Source: Oscillatoria salina IIICB1
GTDB lineage: Bacteria > Cyanobacteriota > Cyanobacteriia > Cyanobacteriales > SIO1D9
Assembly (NCBI RefSeq): GCF_020144665.1
Contig: NZ_JAAHBQ010000002.1
Coordinates: 25,481 to 89,480, forward strand
DNA: 64,000 bases
Direction: 5' to 3'
Shown: in pieces, positions 1-9,594 of the stretch
Numbering within the stretch: position 1 is the stretch's first letter
How the letters are laid out: each line of letters starts with the position of its first letter
Notes under the pieces: generated by a model
Seen by the model: only the letters and a program-made list of their open reading frames with translations
The model's database searches: none
What the model was told of the DNA's origin: nothing
Position numbers and translations under genes: made by a program

Positions 1-3000
1 GACTTGAGCGATATCGATAACGCTAAAGCCGTAATTACCTGTGGTATCGTCGGAGGTAGAAACGACAACCCGATAGTTTCCGTTTTCCGGTAGCGTTAGC
101 AGTTTGTTGTTATAGTAGCTTAAATCTGTATTAACTAACTGCTCCCCACTGGGACTAAAAACTTGAAAATCCCAATCATATGTACTCCCACTAAATCTTA
201 AGGGGTCGAAGTAAATACGCTGTCCTCGACTTCCGCTAAAGCTGAATTCGTCTTGTTCTCCTGGTAAGCTAATTTGACCGAGTACGGTATCTCCTAAGAC
301 GACTACTGCTGGTGGTGTCCATTCGACATTACCTGTTTGGGAGTTAACTGTTAGTCCATCTGGTCCTTTGATAATACTGTAATTTAAGTTATCTTGGTCG
401 GGGTCAATGGCATCTGCATCGTAATTGTAAGGCTGATTAATCCACGCATCCACTACCGGGGTAGAAGTAAAATTAGGTGGTCGATTTGGTGTATCTCCTA
501 ATACAGCTAAGGTAAAGTTTTGCTGCGTCTTACCACCTTTACTATCGCTAACTTCAATAACCAAAGAATGATTAGCTACATCTGCAAGATTGGTTTGCCA
601 ATTAATTAAACCTGTAGCTGGGTCAATTGTCATCCCTAAAGGTGCTACTAATAAAGAGTAGCTTAGTTCGTCATCGTTGGCATCGGTTGCGATTACCTGA
701 TAGCTGTAAGGTTGTCCACCTAAAATTTCTTTGTTTGGTTTAGACTCAATAATTGGCGCGACATTAAGTTGAGAGAGAACTACTAATTCATAGGTAAATT
801 GAATGTTTTCGGGATTAAAGAAGTGAATTAGTTGAGATGCGGTTGATTGGGAGGGTGCTAAAGTACCTTCAGTTACTAAGTTACTAAAATCGTAGTATGG
901 TAGTCCTTCTGGAGTCGTACCATCGGCTTTCAAGACTTGAATACTAGGGTCGCTGATTTGAGTTACCGCTACGAGTAAGGGAGAGTTAAACCAGTAAGTA
1001 CCAGCATTATTTAATCCTAGTTCGACGCTGAGAATCTGGGTTTGGGGGTTAAATGAAGTTTGTCCGTATTCGCTTAGAATACTAGGAGAAACGTCGCTGA
1101 GTAAGTTAAAGTCGATAATTTGGCGATCGCTGGCTGTTTCGATTGTTGGGGTGACGGTGGGTACAATCGTGCTGTCACTGGGTTGGAGTTCGATATTGGT
1201 AATGCGTACTGAGGTGGTGGTATCGCTGTCGTCGTTAATTAAGCGCAGAATTAAGGTGGCTGGGGTTTGGGGTTCTAAATAAGAGAGGTTGACGGTGACG
1301 GTGGTATTGTCTAGGGTTACACCGTCAGCTAGTTTGGGGGCTTGACTTTCGGTAAAGTTGATAAAAGCGTTTTTTGTTTCTCCAATGGTATGTACTAGAG
1401 AATTGCCCTCAGAGTCTACTAAAGCGGCTTCAAAGGCATCGTTAATGAAGTTTAGGTCTGAAGTGTCAAAATTGAGGTCGGCGAAGCTAAAGCTTAATTG
1501 AGATGGGTTGGCGGGAATCTCTAATGTTTGTTGGTAGGTGGTCTGGAAATTGCTATCTTCGCTTAAGATGATTTCGTTGTTAATTAATTGGTCGTCATCG
1601 ATAATTGTCCCTATACCAAAACTATCTTCAATAACTGCATTACTAGGATTTGTAAGCTGAAGTGTAAGGGTTTCATCTAATTCGTCTTCGATGTCACCAA
1701 TAATCTCAACTGCAATGATTTTCGTAGTTTCTCCAGGTTCAAATGTTAGCGTCCCATTGACTGCTTGATAATCTGATCCTGCTATTGCTGTATCGTCAAT
1801 GGTAGTGAAATCTACGGTTACATTTTCATTACTAGCAAGAGAAAGATTAACTGTAAATTGTAGTTGATTTGGTTCCCCATCTCCTTCAATGGTACTGAGA
1901 GCGCTTACACTTATTCTTGGTAATTCATCATCATCATCGATAATTGTTCCTAAACCCAGATTATCTTCAATAACTGCATTAGTGGAATTACTAAGTTGAA
2001 GTGTAAGGGTTTCATCTAATTCGTCTTCGGTGTCACCAAGAATTTCAACTGTAATGGTTTTACTGGTTTCTCCCGGTACAAATGTTAGCGTCCCATTAAT
2101 TGCTTGATAATCTGATCCTGCTATTGCTGTATCGTCAATGGTAGTGAAATCTACGGTTACATTTTCATTACTAGCAAGAGAAAGATTAACTGTAAATTGT
2201 AGTTGATTTGGTTCCCCATCTCCTTCAATGGTACTGATGTCATTTATACTTAGACTTGGTAATTCATCATCATCGATAATTGTTCCTAAACCCTGGTTAT
2301 CTTCAATAACTGCATTAAGAGAATTACTTAAATTAATCTGAAAACTTTCAGTTGATTCTGCAACTAAATCATCAAGAATAGAAACCGTAATATTTTGCGT
2401 GGTTTCACCAGGATTAAAGGTAATTGTTCCACTGGTAGTTAGATAATCTTCACCTGCTCTTGCCGTATCATCAACAGTGGTAAAATCTACAGTAACAGTT
2501 TCATTACTAGGAGAATCTAAACTAACTGTAAAAACTGCATCAGTGGTTTCGCTATCCGACTCAACCACAGTTACATTATTAATTTCAAGATTAGGAGAAT
2601 TATTTACTGGTTGTTCAAAATCAATTTGAACGATTAAGTCGTTAAAATCGTAATCTCCGTTATAAACTAAATCTTCCCAAGCTTGGGTAAACTGATACTC
2701 ATTAATAGTTGTTTGATTATTATGGTCTGATGAATCAGGATTAGCCGCAGTTAAAGAAAAGTAAACTTTGGGTTCTCCTGATAAAAGATTATCAGGATTT
2801 TGGGCGAAAAATTCCGCAGTCGTACCGTTACCAATTAAATATGTCCCCAAATAACTACCACTATTCAATGCGACTGTAGCTGTAGTTTCGTTATTAGTTA
2901 AAGTTAATAAACGTCTCGATGATGCTAATGCTGCTGCTGCATAACCGACATCTCCTGGTAATAAATTATCAACCCGTCCGGAGGGGTCGTCAACTAAAAA

Positions 3001-5406
3001 GAAACCATATTCGTTACTTGTGGAAGCATCTCTAGCGGTAACGGTGACGGTAGTGTTGATAATTTCACCGTTATTTCCCGGTACCTGAGTTACTGCATCG
3101 GGTAAGATAGTTGTTGTTGCTGTAGGATAAAGTTGGGTAGTAGGAATAACTTCTACAGCTTGAGAATCACTCGACCATTTTAAATCGATTTTCGCCTCGC
3201 CCCAGCGATCGTAGTATTCTAATTTAAGGTCGTATTTTTCCCCAGCGCTTAAGTCAATCGTACCAGTACCACTATTTGCGTTATCTGTCCAGTTATCGAT
3301 AATTAAATTATCATTCAACCACAAACGAACTCCGTCGTCGCTATTGGTGGTAAAGGTATAGGTTTGAGAATATAGTGGTTCGATTTGTCCCGTCCAACGG
3401 ATACTAAAGGTATCGTTTCCCATTGAGGTATCTGGAGGACTGTTACCCCAGCTAAAGTCTACAATGGGGTCGGTACGAGTAAATTTGTGGTTGCTAAAGT
3501 CAAGGTTATCGAAGTATTCTGCTGTTAAACCCGTTCCGTTTCCTGGTGGTGGGGGTGGTAGGGTTTCTGGTTCGTATAATTGACTTTGGGGTATGATTTC
3601 GCGAAATTGATTGGTACTTTCCCAGTATAGTTGTGCGTTAGCTGTCCACCAACGGTCATAATATTCGACTTTGATGTCAGCTTTTTCTCCTGCTACAAGA
3701 TTAATTGTACCTGTTTTGGTACGCGTACTGGAACCTTCGTCTCCGTCGTCCCAGTTATCAATTATGAGTTGATTATTTATCCAAACGCGCATTCCATCGT
3801 CTGCAGCACTGGTGAAGGTGTATTCTTCTGTATATAAGGCTTCAATTTGTCCCGTCCAGCGTACACTCCAGGTATCATTTTCTATGTTAGGGTCGGGTGT
3901 GTCGGTTGACCAGTCGAAGTTAATTTGATTATCTGTACGGGTAAGTATTGGGTTAGTTAAGTCTAGATTATCAAAGTATTCTGCTTTTAAACCTGTTCCG
4001 TTTCCTGGTGGTGGGGGTGGGGTAAATGTATATGAAAATGCTGATTCTGGAACGATTTGTTGTGTTTGTGAGATACTTTCCCAATATAATTGTGCATTAG
4101 CTGTCCACCAGCGATCGCGATATTCGACTTTGATGTCAGCTTTTTCTCCTGCTACAAGATTAATTGTACCTGTTTTGGTACGCGTACTGGAACCTTCATC
4201 TCCGTCATCCCAGTTATCAATTATGAGTTGATTATTTATCCAGACACGCATTCCATCGTCAGCAGCGCTGGTGAAGGTGTATTCTTCTGTATATAAGGCT
4301 TCAATTTGTCCCGTCCAGCGTACGCTCCAGGTATCATTTTCTATATTAGGGTCGGGTGTGTCGGTTGACCAGTCGAAGTCGATTTGATTATCTGTACGTG
4401 TAAATTGATAGTCAGTTAAGTCTAAGTTATTGAAGTATTCTGCTTTTAAACCGGGGACTGTGGTGGGATTTTGTTCGATGGTTATTTGCTGATTGTTGAG
4501 AGTGATTGTAGTAGTGTCGTCTTCGGTTTTGATGCGGAGTAATTCGCTGTCGCTTAAGGTTTTTTTGGTTACTAAAGATGCAAAGATTTCTCCTTCGTCT
4601 CCTGGGGTGTCTTTCGGGTTGAGATATGCGTCTATATAATGTCCGATTTCTTCGATAATGACAGTAGCTATTGTTTCTGGGTTGCTAGAGTTAAGTGTGA
4701 GGAATTGTTGGGATATGTAGATGGTGTTTGTTTCAATACTATATGCACCGTTGGCTGGAAAGCTGTTACTATCGATGATGGTAATTGTGTTGATTGCTTG
4801 GTTGATGAGGTTATCGATTGATTCGGGTATGTTGGGGAAGATTTGTTGTAGTTTAGTGGTAGAGTTTGGTTGATTGGTAAAGTTGGTTAGGTGGGTGAGG
4901 GCTGTGGTTATTCCTGTTTGGAGGGTTTGATTGGGGGTGGTTGGTTTGTTGTCGATTGTGGTGTGGTTTAATTCCGATGTTTTTGAGGTTATTTGGGCGA
5001 TTCCAGTTAACTCATCAATTGGGGTGTGGTTTGGTCCCAATGTATTTGATCTTATTGGGGTGATTCCGGTTAACTCATCAATTGGGGTGTGGTTTCCCTG
5101 AAAATTCGCTCGTTCTTGTCCCTGTTGGTGAGGAGTTTCCGGGGTTTCCAGTTGCCATGTTTTCGCTTGATAAATTAGTTTGTTTGTCAGATTTGGCAAC
5201 AATCCGGTTTCTAAAGTTGGCAAATTTTCTTGAGAAATAGTTAAAGAATTTTCGCTAATTATTTCTCGTGAGTATGTCGCTGAAAATTGGCGGGAATTTT
5301 CCAGTTGCATGAGATTGAGAGTCTCAGGCAAATTTTCCGGAATTGTTGAGAAGTGGTTTGAAGAAAAAGTAGTTGATTCTTGTTGAAAGAAATCTTCGGT
5401 AGACAT
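1..5406 (-). CDS. Large PA14/DUF4114/Calx-beta repeat protein, C-terminus beyond window
   Basis: The frame opens at an ATG at 5406 (AGGA 7 nt upstream) and I could follow it in one register to the left edge, about 1800 codons, so the gene is partial. From the N-terminus: a polar Ser/Thr/Asn-rich region; around residue 250 a degenerate metalloprotease-like stretch EEIGHYID followed by PGDEGEIFA; three PA14 modules (about 320-450, 470-600, 625-750) joined by Pro-rich linkers ending in AEYF; a DUF4114 module with GDYDFNDLIV (about 765-930); three Calx-beta repeats (about 930-1270) with DDELP linkers; cadherin/Ig-like repeats; and a pre-peptidase C-terminal-like segment at the edge. These modules are known in extracellular calcium-binding and sugar-binding adhesins. 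I infer a secreted or surface protein; no classical signal peptide is visible. The first two PA14 modules are almost identical in DNA. Confidence 0.85.
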   Translation of the reverse strand, partial: MSTEDFFQQESTTFSSNHFSTIPENLPETLNLMQLENSRQFSATYSREIISENSLTISQENLPTLETGLLPNLTNKLIYQAKTWQLETPETPHQQGQERANFQGNHTPIDELTGITPIRSNTLGPNHTPIDELTGIAQITSKTSELNHTTIDNKPTTPNQTLQTGITTALTHLTNFTNQPNSTTKLQQIFPNIPESIDNLINQAINTITIIDSNSFPANGAYSIETNTIYISQQFLTLNSSNPETIATVIIEEIGHYIDAYLNPKDTPGDEGEIFASLVTKKTLSDSELLRIKTEDDTTTITLNNQQITIEQNPTTVPGLKAEYFNNLDLTDYQFTRTDNQIDFDWSTDTPDPNIENDTWSVRWTGQIEALYTEEYTFTSAADDGMRVWINNQLIIDNWDDGDEGSSTRTKTGTINLVAGEKADIKVEYRDRWWTANAQLYWESISQTQQIVPESAFSYTFTPPPPPGNGTGLKAEYFDNLDLTNPILTRTDNQINFDWSTDTPDPNIENDTWSVRWTGQIEALYTEEYTFTSAADDGMRVWINNQLIIDNWDDGDEGSSTRTKTGTINLVAGEKADIKVEYYDRWWTANAQLYWESTNQFREIIPQSQLYEPETLPPPPPGNGTGLTAEYFDNLDFSNHKFTRTDPIVDFSWGNSPPDTSMGNDTFSIRWTGQIEPLYSQTYTFTTNSDDGVRLWLNDNLIIDNWTDNANSGTGTIDLSAGEKYDLKLEYYDRWGEAKIDLKWSSDSQAVEVIPTTQLYPTATTTILPDAVTQVPGNNGEIINTTVTVTARDASTSNEYGFFLVDDPSGRVDNLLPGDVGYAAAALASSRRLLTLTNNETTATVALNSGSYLGTYLIGNGTTAEFFAQNPDNLLSGEPKVYFSLTAANPDSSDHNNQTTINEYQFTQAWEDLVYNGDYDFNDLIVQIDFEQPVNNSPNLEINNVTVVESDSETTDAVFTVSLDSPSNETVTVDFTTVDDTARAGEDYLTTSGTITFNPGETTQNITVSILDDLVAESTESFQINLSNSLNAVIEDNQGLGTIIDDDELPSLSINDISTIEGDGEPNQLQFTVNLSLASNENVTVDFTTIDDTAIAGSDYQAINGTLTFVPGETSKTITVEILGDTEDELDETLTLQLSNSTNAVIEDNLGLGTIIDDDDELPRISVSALSTIEGDGEPNQLQFTVNLSLASNENVTVDFTTIDDTAIAGSDYQAVNGTLTFEPGETTKIIAVEIIGDIEDELDETLTLQLTNPSNAVIEDSFGIGTIIDDDQLINNEIILSEDSNFQTTYQQTLEIPANPSQLSFSFADLNFDTSDLNFINDAFEAALVDSEGNSLVHTIGETKNAFINFTESQAPKLADGVTLDNTTVTVNLSYLEPQTPATLILRLINDDSDTTTSVRITNIELQPSDSTIVPTVTPTIETASDRQIIDFNLLSDVSPSILSEYGQTSFNPQTQILSVELGLNNAGTYWFNSPLLVAVTQISDPSIQVLKADGTTPEGLPYYDFSNLVTEGTLAPSQSTASQLIHFFNPENIQFTYELVVLSQLNVAPIIESKPNKEILGGQPYSYQVIATDANDDELSYSLLVAPLGMTIDPATGLINWQTNLADVANHSLVIEVSDSKGGKTQQNFTLAVLGDTPNRPPNFTSTPVVDAWINQPYNYDADAIDPDQDNLNYSIIKGPDGLTVNSQTGNVEWTPPAVVVLGDTVLGQISLPGEQDEFSFSGSRGQRIYFDPLRFSGSTYDWDFQVFSPSGEQLVNTDLSYYNNKLLTLPENGNYRVVVSTSDDTTGNYGFSVIDIAQV

Positions 5407-5965
5407 GAATTTTTCCTGCACCCTGTCACTTTACCATCTCTTCTTGGGGGGTCGCTGTTAAGGGGGAATTTACGGAAAAAATTTCAAAATTTGATAAAGT
5501 TTTATGTTGATTTTTTGACGATTTGTTAAATAAGTTACTTGAAAATTTGATGAAGTAAGTCGAGCAACTGTGGTTAATACTGAGTTGAAGCATAATCAAG
5601 GAAAATTGATGTAAATTGAAAGCTTATCCACCGAAAGAGTTTTGAGAATGAGAGTAATAGTTATGGCTTTTCCAATTAAGATTTATTAAAGAGAAACAAC
5701 GGTAATTTTTCTATCTGTAAGATTACTTAAGTAGTAGTTAGTTTTACTGATTTAAGAGGGATTTGAGAGTTTGGTCGTTCAGTATTTGTGAGTAGGTTGA
5801 CTCGACTTCCTTGCTGAAAGCTAGAAGGGGTGGGTGTTAGGGAAGTTAGGAGCAAGAACTAAATTGCTCCCAATCCGGCGGCGATGAAGATTGTTGACAA
5901 ATAGTTGACAAATTATCTTTTCTGTGGTAATGACCAGAAGCTGACAATCTGGATTTATGGCTAAT
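5407..5965. other. AT-rich gene-free region
   Basis: AT-rich DNA upstream of the large surface-protein gene. It presumably holds that gene's promoter. I see no convincing reading frame, RNA gene or terminator in it. Confidence 0.4.
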
Positions 5966-6365
5966 TTGACTACTCCCCTCCCTCCGCGTTGCTAAAGGGA
6001 GGGGATTCACAAGTAGTTCTCTTTCCTCTTGCAGGCACAGTCAAGTTGCCTCTAGACGCTCAATATGTTGACATATAGCCGCATATATTGCGCTTACTTT
6101 TTTGAGTTTTATGCTTTCAAACATCCATCACTCAGCTAGTTTAGTACGCTCCTCGCTCTGAAGAAAGCTTGCAGTGGTTTAGTCATACTGCCGTTAGAGC
6201 CAATCTAACCGTTGTTTCTTACTTACCGGGTTTTCGACCTACTAGAGCGAAGAATCACGTAGATTTTCGTTTTACTCGCTATCAACTATTGTACTAACTT
6301 TCTAGTTTCTTTTCAATCAAAGTCGCCGTAGAACAGCGAGGCTTTAAACCCATTTTTTTTGGTAA
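5966..6365 (-). mobile_element. 400-bp IS200/IS605-like non-autonomous element, copy 1
   Basis: This 400-bp segment recurs almost identically at 22594-22993; I noticed one substitution (gcttgcag here, gctggcag there). One end, at 5966-6005, is a G+C-rich hairpin made of CTCCCCTCCC and GGGAGGGGA arms with a Gly-Cys-rich loop. The other end is AAACCCA followed by a T8 tract. The hairpin and its GAATC...AGTAGTCAA frame resemble the right end of the tnpB fragment near 58765-58802, so I infer a MITE-like derivative or terminal remnant of an IS605-type element, probably retaining omega-RNA sequence. No transposase is encoded. Confidence 0.7.
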
Positions 6366-6933
6366 GAGTTGCTGTGACGAAGTGCCAGCAAAGGCTAAAA
6401 AGTTCCGACTTAATATTGTGATTTGGAACCATCGCCAATTTTAGGTGAGTTTGGGGGTCTTTAGTGGAACAGTTGAACTTGATACGTCAAACAAGTTCGG
6501 ACTCTGGTATAAATCAGAACTGTATGATCTTGCCTTAGCGGTTAAGGAAAGCCTTAAGAACAGAAGTGACCAAGGTGGTTAAGATCTCCACCAATTTCAT
6601 CTAAACTCAATTTTTCTAAATATAGAGAAATAATGCGATCGCGTTTTTAACGTTTAATTAGACCCACCTACTTATTGCTTCCCAGGATTTCAAGCTGAGT
6701 GCGTCATTGTGTCCCTTGAGCAACGATTAAGTCGTCTACGCTGTTCGTTACTCCAGCGAGTTACGTTGACAGGACAGCCTTTGGCTTGAAGAAGTTTTCC
6801 GGTGTTTTTGATGGCAGTGTTAAAATTTGTTACAGTTTTGGCTTTGGTGTCTTGGTCGAAGGCGAAGTAGCCTCTTCCCTGTCTCCAATTCCTGTCGTTA
6901 TAGTTAGATTATTAATCTCAATCTCCTCGTGTT
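6366..6933. other. Gene-free region with possible decayed reverse-strand frame
   Basis: Intergenic DNA between the 400-bp element and the kinase-like gene. On the minus strand about 6690-6890 can be read as a Lys/Thr/Asn-rich peptide of roughly 60 residues without a clear start; I do not recognise it and treat it as a decayed gene fragment. The promoter of the kinase-like gene must lie near 6850-6930. Confidence 0.3.
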
Positions 6934-8163
6934 ATGAAGCTTTGCCTTAACCCAAGCTGCCCTAATCCTAGAGATATTGTGAATGCTGACCAAGAAATCT
7001 GTCAGCATTGTGGTAATTCTTTGTTGCTTCGAGGACGTTATAGCGTTAGCGATGTTTTAGGGGAAAGCGGTTTCGGGAAAACCTATCAAGTATACGATCG
7101 CCGCTTGGAGACAGCTAAGGTGATGAAAGTGCTAACGATTAATCATCCTAAGTCCGTGGCGCTTTTTCAACAAGAAGCTCAAACCTTAATGCAGCTACGT
7201 CATCCTGGTTTACCCACAGTGGAAAAAGATGGTTTTTTTACCATATCTTTCCCTAATAGTCAAGAAAAAAGTTATTGTTTAGTAATGGAATATTTAGCAG
7301 GGATTAATTTAGAAAAATGGGATCAACAGCAACTAATAAAACCAATTAACGAAGCCACAGTAATTAATTGGTTAAAGCAATTAGTAGAAATACTAGAAAA
7401 AGTTCATCAACAACTATTTTTTCACAGAAATATTAAACCTTCTAACATTATTTTGCAAGCAGACGGTCAGTTAGGATTAATTGATTTTGGGAGCACGAAA
7501 GAAGTAGCGATCGCGCATTTAGCTGGAGTATGTGGTACGAGTAAAGGTTATGGGATAGTCTCACCGGGTTATACTCCAGGAGAGCAAGCGATCGGCAAAG
7601 CAGTACCCCAATCAGATTTTTTTGCTCTAGGGCGAACATTTGTATATTTATTAACAGGGAAAGAGCCTTCAGATTTAGTAGAAGATCCCCGTACAGGAGC
7701 GTTACTTTGGCAACATCGAGTCACAGGAATATCTCAGCAAACGATTAATTTAATTGATTATTTAATGGCTCCTGAGAGTAAAGATCGTCCCCATAACGCA
7801 GAAATTATTTTACAGCAATTGCGCCGAATTGAGCGTAGTTTTCAACCATTAGATTTTGGCGATTGGCGCGGTAGCACCCAGTTTATTCCTAGCGAACCTC
7901 GAATTAAAAATTTTACACCTAAGTATCGCCAGCTAGAAAAGAAAACTAAGCTTCAAAAAGCCCAATTGCTCCAACGACTGCTAGCGATCGCCTTTTTTGT
8001 CTCCTTATTTATTGCTGGCGAAAGAATTTATCAAGAAACAATTGTCCCTTTAACCAAAGACAAAAACGTCAGTAGCAGAAAAACGCTCGGCTATAGCTTC
8101 AAAACCAGTGGCGATGGAGCTAGATCCAGGGTGCCGCAAACAGCTTACCGCAAACTAAAGTAG
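6934..8163 (+). CDS. Zinc-ribbon Ser/Thr kinase-like protein, HRD Asp replaced (possible pseudokinase)
   Basis: A 409-residue Hanks-type kinase fold of the cyanobacterial class with an N-terminal four-Cys ribbon (CLNPSC, then CQHC, residues 4-26). The Gly loop reads GESGFGKTY, the ATP-lysine is in KVMKVL and the Mg-binding motif in LIDFG. The catalytic loop reads FFHRNIKPSN: residue 166 is Asn (codon aat at 7429-7431) where active kinases have Asp. A hydrophobic segment at about 347-368 suggests a membrane anchor, followed by a short tail. Known of the family: membrane-linked Ser/Thr phosphorylation. Inference: catalysis is absent or strongly reduced, and the protein may act as an ATP-binding scaffold. 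It stands alone, with no obvious operon partner. Confidence 0.85.
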   Translation: MKLCLNPSCPNPRDIVNADQEICQHCGNSLLLRGRYSVSDVLGESGFGKTYQVYDRRLETAKVMKVLTINHPKSVALFQQEAQTLMQLRHPGLPTVEKDGFFTISFPNSQEKSYCLVMEYLAGINLEKWDQQQLIKPINEATVINWLKQLVEILEKVHQQLFFHRNIKPSNIILQADGQLGLIDFGSTKEVAIAHLAGVCGTSKGYGIVSPGYTPGEQAIGKAVPQSDFFALGRTFVYLLTGKEPSDLVEDPRTGALLWQHRVTGISQQTINLIDYLMAPESKDRPHNAEIILQQLRRIERSFQPLDFGDWRGSTQFIPSEPRIKNFTPKYRQLEKKTKLQKAQLLQRLLAIAFFVSLFIAGERIYQETIVPLTKDKNVSSRKTLGYSFKTSGDGARSRVPQTAYRKLK

Positions 8164-8192
8164 CCATCGCCAAATCTCAATCAGATCGATGA

Positions 8193-9149
8193 CTAATAAA
8201 CAAAGCCATCAGGCATAATCGCCCCATTTAACTCCGCATTACGCAAATTAGTTTCATCAAGATTAACATCAATCAGAACTGCTTTTGCCAGAATTGCTCC
8301 AGTTAAATTAGACCAACTGAGTTTTGCTCGCGTTAGTTTAGCCGAACTCAGATCCGCTCCTCGTAAGGTAGTCCAAGTAATACTAGCAGCTCTAAGATTA
8401 GCTCTATTCAAGATAATTCCCGTGAGATTCGCGCCACTCAAGTTTGCCCAACTAAAATCAGTATCGCTAGCATTAGCGCGAGAAGCATTAACTCCATTTA
8501 AAACAGCATTAGAAAAGTTTGCTCCCTGTAAGTGAGCTTCTGTCAAAATCGCATTAGTTAAATTAGCTCCTTGTAAATCGGCATCCTTGAGAAAGCAATT
8601 CATTAACTTTGCCCGACTTAAGCAAACACGATTTAATTTTGCCCTACTCAAATCGGCTTCTCGTAAATCAGCATCATTTAAAAGAGCATAACTTAGATTC
8701 GCTCCACTCAGATTTGCGCCACTTAAATTTGAAGCTCTGAGACTAGCATCAGTCAGATTCGCCCCACTCAGACTTGCACCACTTAGATTAGTATCGATCA
8801 AATTTGCCTCAGTGAGATTAGCTTTTGATAAGCTAGCTCCAGAAAGTTTAGTTTCCCGGAGATTAACGCGAATCATAATCGCCTGAGTAAAATTTGCTCC
8901 CTTGAGATTACTTTCTCGTAAATTTGCTCCAATCAGAGATGCTCCGAGAAAGTTAGTATCGCTCAAATTGCTTTCTCGCAAGTCAACTCCATTCAGAGAT
9001 GCCTCGGTAAGATAAGCACCACTCAAATCGCTACCTCGGAAATCAGCGCCACTAACATCTACCTTGCTTAAAAAGGCTCCTCGCAGTTGCGCCCCCCGAA
9101 AGTCTCTTTCTCCGGCGGCGTATCTCTCTAATAGTTCACCGGATTGCAT
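8193..9149 (-). CDS. Pentapeptide-repeat protein
   Basis: Nearly the whole protein consists of A(D/N)LxX pentapeptides, which fold as a right-handed quadrilateral beta-helix, ending in the signature AIMPDG. The frame is open from 9389, but the first 80 residues carry no repeats. I place the start at the Met of MQSGELLERYAAGERDF because this N-terminus is typical of cyanobacterial homologues and AGAGGGG lies 9 nt upstream; the Met two codons earlier (9155) is also possible. The function of such proteins in cyanobacteria is mostly unknown. Two more of the type, with the same C-terminal signature, occur at 40247-40969 and 63558-64000. It is divergent from ilvD. Confidence 0.85.
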   Translation of the reverse strand: MQSGELLERYAAGERDFRGAQLRGAFLSKVDVSGADFRGSDLSGAYLTEASLNGVDLRESNLSDTNFLGASLIGANLRESNLKGANFTQAIMIRVNLRETKLSGASLSKANLTEANLIDTNLSGASLSGANLTDASLRASNLSGANLSGANLSYALLNDADLREADLSRAKLNRVCLSRAKLMNCFLKDADLQGANLTNAILTEAHLQGANFSNAVLNGVNASRANASDTDFSWANLSGANLTGIILNRANLRAASITWTTLRGADLSSAKLTRAKLSWSNLTGAILAKAVLIDVNLDETNLRNAELNGAIMPDGFVY

Positions 9150-9594
9150 AGTCATTAGCCCCTCTCTCATGTTTGATTTTCTCGCAATACAACTTGATTC
9201 TTGGTGAAGCTGAATTACCTCAGCCTTTCGATAATTTTTGTAGTTGCACCCCAATAAGTTGCCCTGGCGATCGCTACAGTCGAGCCAGCTAGACTTGGCA
9301 ACGATTGTAAATTTAATAGTTAGACCCAACCAGTTAAGATTGTCTTGTGGTAATCTTTTTATGCTAAAGGTATCCATTCCCATCAACAACTTTTTACTAA
9401 CTGAAGCAATCTAAATCCTCATTAATTTTGGCTTCTGTTAACCACAATCGTCCCAAATAGCAGTGGGGATGCTATTTTGGGAAAGCTTAAATTTTTCAAA
9501 TGTCCCCAGATTCTGCGATTGTTCTCATCGGTAGATTTCCGGCGATCGAACAAGACGAGCAGTAGATATACGCCTGCAAGAGGAGAATAAATCA

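Noticed and set aside
3631..4296. Two similar 68-codon plus-strand frames
   Set aside because: Antisense shadows of the duplicated PA14 modules.
9150..9389. 80-residue N-terminal extension of the pentapeptide protein
   Set aside because: No repeats or recognisable domain, and a better start with SD lies downstream.
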